A stretch of 7,411 nucleotides of DNA from DATFLS01 sp964413425 (GTDB taxonomy: Bacteria; Fidelibacterota; JAANXI01): positions 1-7,411 of the forward strand of contig CAYPST010000154.1 of NCBI GenBank assembly GCA_964413425.1, written 5' to 3'. The position numbers and the translations under genes were made by a program. Of the stretch, positions 2,739 through 7,411 are shown in pieces. The first letter of the stretch is position 1, and each line of letters starts with the position of its first letter. Below the pieces are notes generated by a model, which was not told the origin of the DNA, did not search any database, and was given only the letters and a program-made list of their open reading frames with translations.

Positions 2739-4793
2739 ATGGCGAAAAAAGTCCTGCGGAAGCATTTCACCCTGAAAACTGTGTTCGCCTTTGGTATTGC
2801 AGGGATGCTGGCCTCTGGTATCTTTTTACTTCCGGGCTTAATCTATAGTAAAGTCGGCTCCTCGATTCTGCTGGTCTATATTGCAGCAGGGATTTGTATT
2901 CTCCCCACGGTATTCAGCAAGGTGGAACTGGCCACGGCGATGCCGCGATCCGGGGGCGCGTATTATGTCATCGATCGCAGTCTGGGGCCCGCTATGGGGA
3001 ACATCGCCGGCATTGGCACCTGGTTTTCCCTGATGTTCAAAAGCAGTTTCGACCTGATCGGGATGGGGGCGTACCTGGTTCTCTTACTGGCACTGCCGAT
3101 TAAACTGGTTGCCCTGGGCCTGTGCCTCGGATTTACAATTGTCAGTCTCACCGGGAGTAAGAATGCAGGCAGAGTCCAGGAAGCGATGGTTGCATTCATA
3201 CTGGTGGGACTGCTGTATTTCCTGGGAACCGGACTATTCAATCTCGACCACGGGATGATCACCGCGGAAACCACCAGGAACACCACGTTATTTCTTGAGG
3301 CAGTGGGATTGGTCTATGTGAGTTTCGCCAGTCTCATTAAAATCATCAGTGTGGCTGAAGAAACAGTGGACCTGGAACGGAACCTTCCTCTCGGCATGTT
3401 CCTCACGGTCGGTATCACCATGCTCCTTTACATTGCAGGGATTGCAATCCTCATTCACGTGTTACCCGGCGCATCACTGGATGGTACCCTGACCCCTGTT
3501 GCCGACGCGGCCCGGCAATATCTCGGCCTGCCGGGGGTGATTTTCATCTCCGCGGCAGCTGTCATTGCCTTCGCCGCCTCAGCCAATGCGGGATTGACTG
3601 CCGCCTCCCGGTACCCCTATGCCCTCAGTCGAGACAATCTGGCTCCTGAAGTCCTCGGAAAACTGGGCCGGTACCATACCCCGGCGAACGCTACTCTCCT
3701 CACGGCGTTGTTTATGGTGTTCTTTATCGTGCTCCTGAGCCCGGAAGGCGTCGCGAAGTTGGCCAGCACATTTCTGCTGGTTATCTTCGGTTTACTCAAT
3801 CTCGCCGTCATCGTAATGCGTGAGAGTCAGATTCACTCCTACGATCCCGGTTTCAAGACGCCGCTGTACCCCTGGATGCAGCTTGCAGGCATCGCCACCA
3901 GTCTTCTCCTCATTCCAGTCCTGGGGATCTATCCCCGGATGGCGGCCGGCGGACTCATCGTCCTTGGTCTGCTGGGGTACATTTTCTATGGGAAAAAGCG
4001 TGTCCGGCGAAGCAGTGCCCTCTCTCACGTGTTCTCCGCCCTGGGGCGCGATGTCGAACCGGAGATAGATCGTTTCCTGAGACATAATTTGCGCCACCGG
4101 GGGCTGGCACAAGAGGACTCGCTTGATGACATTATTGCGCGAGCGCCTATTCTCCGGCATCGGAAGGACGAATCGTACCAGGAACTCATGCAGCGCGTCG
4201 CAAAGCAGTTCAGCAGCCATCTGGAAATTCCGGCAGCGAACATTTACCAGGCGCTGCGACTGGTTGATGAACAGGGGAACACCCCGACGGGCGCCCATAT
4301 TGCACTGCCACATGCCTACCTGCCGGAGCTCAAAACGCATGAACTTGCCATCATCCAATCCGCGCATGGGGTGAGCCTTGATCAGGGGCACAAAAAAATC
4401 TTTGCGCTTTTTGTGCTGTTGAGTCCACAGGATGCGGTTAAGCAGCACTTGCGGGTGCTGGCTGAACTTGCGAACAGAGCGGAAAGGATTGATTTTACGG
4501 GTGATTGGCTTTTTTTCGATGAGCACGAGATCCGGTCGCAGTTCATCCATTCCGAAGAAATTGTCGCAATTCCGCTGCTCAACTCCTCATTTCACGGCAG
4601 ACCGATTCAGGCGCTGGATCTCCCGGAGGAGTGTCTTATCGCCTTTATCACCCGGGATAATGAGATGGTCGTTCCGCACGGAGAAACCAGGTTAGCCCAT
4701 AAAGATCTTCTCACAATTGTCGGCACGGCAGAGGGCATACGACAGGCGCAGATGTATTTTACCAGAGAATTTGAACCGATGCCGGAAGCCTGA
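2739..4793 (+). CDS. APC-family amino acid permease fused to EIIA-like and TrkA-C (RCK_C) domains
   Basis: 684 residues with a strong GGAGG box (2728-2732) six bases before the ATG. Residues about 8-418 form an APC superfamily transporter with roughly twelve membrane segments. It has the TM1 substrate motif ASGIFLLPG (25-33), the conserved ELATAMPRSGGAYY region (63-76) and the TM6 region SFASLIKIISVAEE. After a basic stretch (KKRVRRSS), residues about 457-600 match a fructose-type PTS EIIA (PtsN-like) fold, with the phospho-accepting His retained in ALPHAY (His525) and HLRVLAELA later. Residues about 605-675 match a TrkA-C/RCK_C ligand-binding domain (AIPLLNSSFHG, VVPHGETRLAHKDLLTIVG). It probably imports an amino acid or other cationic or organic solute through the inner membrane, with the two cytosolic domains sensing phospho-signals and small ligands such as nucleotides. 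The substrate cannot be read from sequence. Confidence 0.9.
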   Translation: MAKKVLRKHFTLKTVFAFGIAGMLASGIFLLPGLIYSKVGSSILLVYIAAGICILPTVFSKVELATAMPRSGGAYYVIDRSLGPAMGNIAGIGTWFSLMFKSSFDLIGMGAYLVLLLALPIKLVALGLCLGFTIVSLTGSKNAGRVQEAMVAFILVGLLYFLGTGLFNLDHGMITAETTRNTTLFLEAVGLVYVSFASLIKIISVAEETVDLERNLPLGMFLTVGITMLLYIAGIAILIHVLPGASLDGTLTPVADAARQYLGLPGVIFISAAAVIAFAASANAGLTAASRYPYALSRDNLAPEVLGKLGRYHTPANATLLTALFMVFFIVLLSPEGVAKLASTFLLVIFGLLNLAVIVMRESQIHSYDPGFKTPLYPWMQLAGIATSLLLIPVLGIYPRMAAGGLIVLGLLGYIFYGKKRVRRSSALSHVFSALGRDVEPEIDRFLRHNLRHRGLAQEDSLDDIIARAPILRHRKDESYQELMQRVAKQFSSHLEIPAANIYQALRLVDEQGNTPTGAHIALPHAYLPELKTHELAIIQSAHGVSLDQGHKKIFALFVLLSPQDAVKQHLRVLAELANRAERIDFTGDWLFFDEHEIRSQFIHSEEIVAIPLLNSSFHGRPIQALDLPEECLIAFITRDNEMVVPHGETRLAHKDLLTIVGTAEGIRQAQMYFTREFEPMPEA

Positions 4794-5072
4794 CCTCCTC
4801 GAACTTCCTGACATCGTTCCGGTCTTTATGTTTCGCCACGCGGTCAAACAAATCCGTAGTGAGTGGCTCCGGCAGAGCCAGGCATTTCTCTGGGCGGATG
4901 GAGTTATTTTTCACCCGGATTCGGGCCTGGAGCTGGTCCGGAGGTTGGGTGTGATCATTGACCAAGTTCCTGATTGCCCTGCATCGAAAAGCAGATTCGT
5001 TATTGCTCCCTGACACTTCTGTCTGTAAAATAAACACTGTCAGATGATTGAAAACACGAAAGAGAAAAACCA
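4794..5072. other. Gap between permease and DUF3124 gene, no gene supported
   Basis: Both strands are open for long stretches here (+ to a stop at 5011-5013; - from 5073 back to 4759), but neither translation shows a family motif, ribosome binding site or typical start, and they exclude each other. A small hairpin TGGCTC/GAGCCA (4864-4880) has no T run. The gap may hold a decayed gene or the promoter of the next gene. No clear terminator follows the permease. Confidence 0.4.
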
Positions 5073-5555
5073 ATGTATGTTATTCGGAGAGCCGTCTATG
5101 GAGGGGTAGTAGGCCTTATGGTATTTGCTGTACTCCAGGGCCAGCCGCTTGAACCTCCAAATTCCTCACACGGGCAGGTGGTTTATGTGCCGGTCTATTC
5201 TCATGTGTACTTCGGGGATAGAGAAAGGGAATATAATCTTTCCAGCACAGTATTAATTCGCAATGTCAGTCAAACGGATACTATCACAGTCGGCCAGGTA
5301 AATTATTTTGATAGTCAGGGTAAATTGGTCCGGAAGTATGTGGATGCGCCCAGAACGGTATCGCCTTTACAATCAATGTGGTACGTTGTCCGGGAAAGCG
5401 ATCGATCGGGCGGAGCAGGCGCCAATTTCATCGTCGAATGGGCTGCGGATGTCCCGGTTATCCCACCGATTATCGAAACCGTCAATATTGGTACGGCGTA
5501 TGGTCAAGGCATTTCCTTTGTGAAAGATGGATTGGTACTTGAGGAAACAGAATAA
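5073..5555 (+). CDS. DUF3124 family protein, probably exported
   Basis: 160 residues. An N-terminal run with two Arg and then a hydrophobic core (VYGGVVGLMVFAVLQG) looks like a signal peptide or membrane anchor, with no lipobox Cys. The rest has the landmarks of DUF3124: VVYVPVYSHVYFGDR (36-50), STVLIRNVS, VNYFDSQGKLVRKYVD, SMWYVVRESDRSGGAGANF and PPIIETVNIGTAYGQGISF. Length matches the family, so it looks complete. The fold is expected to be an Ig-like beta-sandwich in the periplasm or cell envelope; the function is unknown. The start at 5073 has only a purine-rich GAGAAAAA upstream, a weak ribosome binding site. It lies 279 bases after the permease, so co-transcription is uncertain. Confidence 0.82.
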   Translation: MYVIRRAVYGGVVGLMVFAVLQGQPLEPPNSSHGQVVYVPVYSHVYFGDREREYNLSSTVLIRNVSQTDTITVGQVNYFDSQGKLVRKYVDAPRTVSPLQSMWYVVRESDRSGGAGANFIVEWAADVPVIPPIIETVNIGTAYGQGISFVKDGLVLEETE

Positions 5556-5714
5556 GATTTGAATCGACGACCCCTGACGAGGCTGTCGGAAAAGTCCCTT
5601 TCTGAAGCCGTAGACAACAGAGAATATATTTCTACTATGATAAATGCAAAAGATTTCCGTTACACTTCTTAAACTGGACTCATGGATGTCAGCAGAAAAA
5701 CCGGAAAGACTCTC

Positions 5715-7151
5715 ATGAAACCAGACAATATTCCGCATCGGCAGCGGTGCATGACAGTGACAAGACGCCAGTTTTTAAAGTATACGACAGGCGCCTTAAC
5801 TGTGCTTCCCTTTTCCGTTGTCCCGGCATCGATGTTTGGTCGGAATTCCCCTTCTCATCAGATTACGGTCGGATGCCTCGGGGTTGGCAGCCACGGAACA
5901 GCAGTGAATCTGCAGAGCTTTCTGGCGGAAGAAGATGTTCGGGTGGTGGCGGTGTGTGACGTTGATCTAAACCGACTGGAACGGGCACAATCTCTGGTGA
6001 ATGAACACTATGGAACCCGGGATTGTTCTGCCTACAGGGACTTCAGGGAAATTATTCAACGGAGCGACATTGACGCAGTGATGATATCCACGCCGGATCA
6101 CTGGCATACGATTATGGCGGTTATGGCGGCACGGGCAGGGAAAGACGTCTGCTGTGAGAAACCGACGCTCACCATCCGGGAAGGGCGGATTCTCTGCGAA
6201 ATCATTCGCCGGTATGGCCGTGTGTTTCAGACGTCCACCGAGGATCGCTCGATTTATATCTATCATCGGATGGCGGAGTTAGTTCGGAACGGCCGGATTG
6301 GCAGGCTGCAGACGATCCGGGTAAAACTGCCCGGCCAGCCGGAACGTCCCGGGGATGCCACCCCGATGCCGGTCCCACAGGAATTGGACTACGACATGTG
6401 GCTGGGGCCGGCTCCGGAAGCGCCCTATACGAAAGATCGGGTGCATTTCAATTTTCGCTGGCTCTATGAATATGCCGGGGGAATTCTGACTGATTGGGGC
6501 ACGCATCTTTTCGATACCGCCCAGTGGGCGAATGATTCGGAGCTGACTGGTCCGGTGGAAATTGACGGCACCGGAGCGAGTTTCTGGGAAGCAGGACTGT
6601 TTAATACTATCAAGCAGTTCCATATCGATTTCCGGTATGCCAACGGGGTGCATCTGATTGTGGAAGACGGCGGCACCTCCATCCGGTGCGAAGGGACGGA
6701 CGGCTGGATTGAGAGCCCATCCTGGCGCGCACCTCTTCGTGCCAGCGATCCTGCAATTCTGAATTCGGTTATCGGTCCGGAGGAAACCCATCTGTTTACC
6801 TGCCCGGAAGGAGAACACCGCAATTTTCTCGACTGCGTCAAATCCCGGCAGGATCCCTATTTCTCCGTGGAAAAGGGGCACCGGGTGTCTTCAATCTGTC
6901 ACCTGGGGAATATCTCGGCGCTTCTGGATCGGAAGCTCCGGTGGGATCCGGATCAAGAGGAATTCGTGGGCAATCCGGAGGCCGACCGATATCTGGCGCG
7001 GGCCCTGGCGATTGTAGGTGCCGGAACATCCTGGGCTGAGATGGATTTTATTATAGTATCAATGAGAGTGTTTAGAAAACATGCGTCTGATACAAGGTGG
7101 TGCACGTGGCTTCTGTTTAGTATGGAGAGAAGATATAAGCACAATGTATGA
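5715..7151 (+). CDS. Tat-exported Gfo/Idh/MocA oxidoreductase, C-terminus probably frameshifted
   Basis: The frame is open from an ATG at 5682. Start 5715 is preferred because GGAAAG (5703-5708) lies six bases upstream; 5751 (MTVTRRQFLK) is the alternative closest to the signal. The twin-arginine motif TRRQFLK and a hydrophobic run ending near VVPAS mark export by Tat, probably with NAD(P) already bound. Counting from 5682, the Rossmann motif GCLGVGSHG is at 64-72, VAVCDVD at 89-95, STPDHWH at 136-142, the catalytic-type EKP at 159-161, and DWGTHLFD, the C-terminal domain motif, at 271-278. Relatives oxidise or reduce sugars or inositols, or act as NAD-dependent glycosidases (GH109); the substrate is unknown. 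Near 7000 a one-base shift would give a family-like end PWRL with stop 7015-7017 (about 433 residues from 5715). The annotated last 45 or so residues instead run into the MITE and look non-native. Confidence 0.85.
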   Translation: MKPDNIPHRQRCMTVTRRQFLKYTTGALTVLPFSVVPASMFGRNSPSHQITVGCLGVGSHGTAVNLQSFLAEEDVRVVAVCDVDLNRLERAQSLVNEHYGTRDCSAYRDFREIIQRSDIDAVMISTPDHWHTIMAVMAARAGKDVCCEKPTLTIREGRILCEIIRRYGRVFQTSTEDRSIYIYHRMAELVRNGRIGRLQTIRVKLPGQPERPGDATPMPVPQELDYDMWLGPAPEAPYTKDRVHFNFRWLYEYAGGILTDWGTHLFDTAQWANDSELTGPVEIDGTGASFWEAGLFNTIKQFHIDFRYANGVHLIVEDGGTSIRCEGTDGWIESPSWRAPLRASDPAILNSVIGPEETHLFTCPEGEHRNFLDCVKSRQDPYFSVEKGHRVSSICHLGNISALLDRKLRWDPDQEEFVGNPEADRYLARALAIVGAGTSWAEMDFIIVSMRVFRKHASDTRWCTWLLFSMERRYKHNV

Positions 7152-7240
7152 CGCTATTTGGACGGACATATTGTATATTTTCTTTGTCCCGTCGTCACGG
7201 GATCTCTGCGAGGCGTTCTTTGCGTTTTCTAAATAGACTC
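7066..7240. mobile_element. MITE-like element, copy 2 (175 bp)
   Basis: Second copy of the element at 2425-2601. Here the inverted ends are clearer: ATGAGAGTGTTTAGAAAAC (7062-7080) against the reverse complement of 7224-7242 has 16 of 19 matches. The inner hairpin TCCCGT/ACGGGA is at 7187-7202. No obvious target-site duplication flanks it, so this insertion may be older or altered. The element lies about 50 bases after the proposed natural stop of the oxidoreductase gene and supplies the end of that gene's extended frame (stop 7149-7151). Confidence 0.7.
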
Positions 7241-7310
7241 ATACATAATATAAATAAGCCAGGTTCAGCATCTTGGATCAGAACCATATTTTCTAACCCG
7301 GATTATTCAT

Positions 7311-7331
7311 CCCGCAGGGATCCCTGCTGGG
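7311..7331. repeat. Palindrome GCAGGGATCCCTGC with flanking CCC/GGG
   Basis: GCAGGGATCCCTGC (7314-7327) is a perfect 14-base palindrome. CCC (7311-7313) and GGG (7329-7331) can extend the pairing past one unpaired T. No T run follows. It could be a REP-like repeat or a protein-binding site; no role can be assigned. Confidence 0.45.
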
Positions 7332-7372
7332 CCGGATTTGGCGCATTCTGCGGACCGGCGATCCGTGGTCAT

Positions 7373-7388
7373 CCCCGACGTATCGGGG
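7373..7388. repeat. Short hairpin CCCCGA/TCGGGG
   Basis: A perfect 6-bp stem around CGTA. Together with the palindrome at 7311-7331 it marks 7297-7411 as structured non-coding DNA. No gene was seen on either strand between 7241 and the window end. Confidence 0.4.
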
Positions 7389-7411
7389 CAGGCTCGTTGT
7401 TTCTGTGTTCA

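Noticed and set aside
3792..4550. 252-codon minus-strand frame inside the permease gene
   Set aside because: It is a shadow of the permease, whose + frame carries clear family motifs and a strong ribosome binding site.
4759..5073. 104-codon minus-strand frame and the competing + frame at 4717-5013
   Set aside because: Neither shows recognisable motifs, a ribosome binding site or a natural start; they exclude each other and overlap neighbouring genes.
6279..6881. 200-codon minus-strand frame inside the oxidoreductase gene
   Set aside because: Shadow of the Gfo/Idh/MocA gene; the + frame has all the family motifs.
7062..7242. Target-site duplication around MITE copy 2
   Set aside because: The flanks (left GTATCAATGA, right ATACATAATA) do not match beyond chance.

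Overview
The window appears to come from a bacterium of roughly balanced base composition that uses Shine-Dalgarno starts (clear GGAGG or AAGGAG boxes) and does not encode the tRNA CCA tail. Its gene content is a GIY-YIG/tRNA array, an APC permease fused to EIIA and RCK_C domains, a DUF3124 protein and a Tat-exported Gfo/Idh/MocA oxidoreductase. This fits an environmental bacterium of the FCB group (Calditrichota-, KSB1- or Balneolota-like), but that placement is an inference.

Region 1 (1-1141) is the most unusual part. It starts inside a genuine tRNA-Ala(GGC) and continues as an array of three small cassettes in A-B-A order. Each cassette is a short GIY-YIG endonuclease-like ORF followed by a copy of a tRNA-Ala 3' half. 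In these repeated tails the anticodon arm is replaced by a 7-bp hairpin with a GGCG tetraloop, while the T arm and acceptor 3' strand, including U70, match tRNA-Ala. The A tails also begin with GGGGCT, which can pair with the acceptor strand and recreate the G3-U70 pair, giving a tRNA-Ala-like structure with no D arm. The two A cassettes are a perfect 367-bp direct repeat, and their protein lacks 15 residues that the B protein has. The layout resembles an integron cassette array (ORF plus recombination-like tail).

Region 2 (1142-1779) holds a remnant tyrosine recombinase (only the C-terminal catalytic end), possible arm-type repeats, a 45-residue very basic protein not previously listed as a long ORF, and a good rho-independent terminator. 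It looks like the decayed integration module of a tRNA-targeting element.

Region 3 (1780-2738) is mostly non-coding. It has a long interrupted palindrome, a faint reverse-strand fossil that may be of the isochorismatase/YcaC type, and a 177-bp MITE-like element with terminal inverted repeats and a target-site duplication.

Region 4 (2739-7065) carries three normal genes on the + strand: a 684-residue APC permease with C-terminal EIIA-like and TrkA-C (RCK_C) domains, a 160-residue DUF3124 protein with a signal-peptide-like N-terminus, and a Tat-signal Gfo/Idh/MocA oxidoreductase. The gaps between them argue against tight translational coupling. The oxidoreductase frame appears to suffer a one-base shift close to its natural end: another frame gives a family-like terminus ending PWRL and a stop at 7015-7017, whereas the open frame runs on into a second copy of the MITE.

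Region 5 (7066-7411) is the second MITE copy (175 bp) followed by palindrome-rich sequence with no gene seen.
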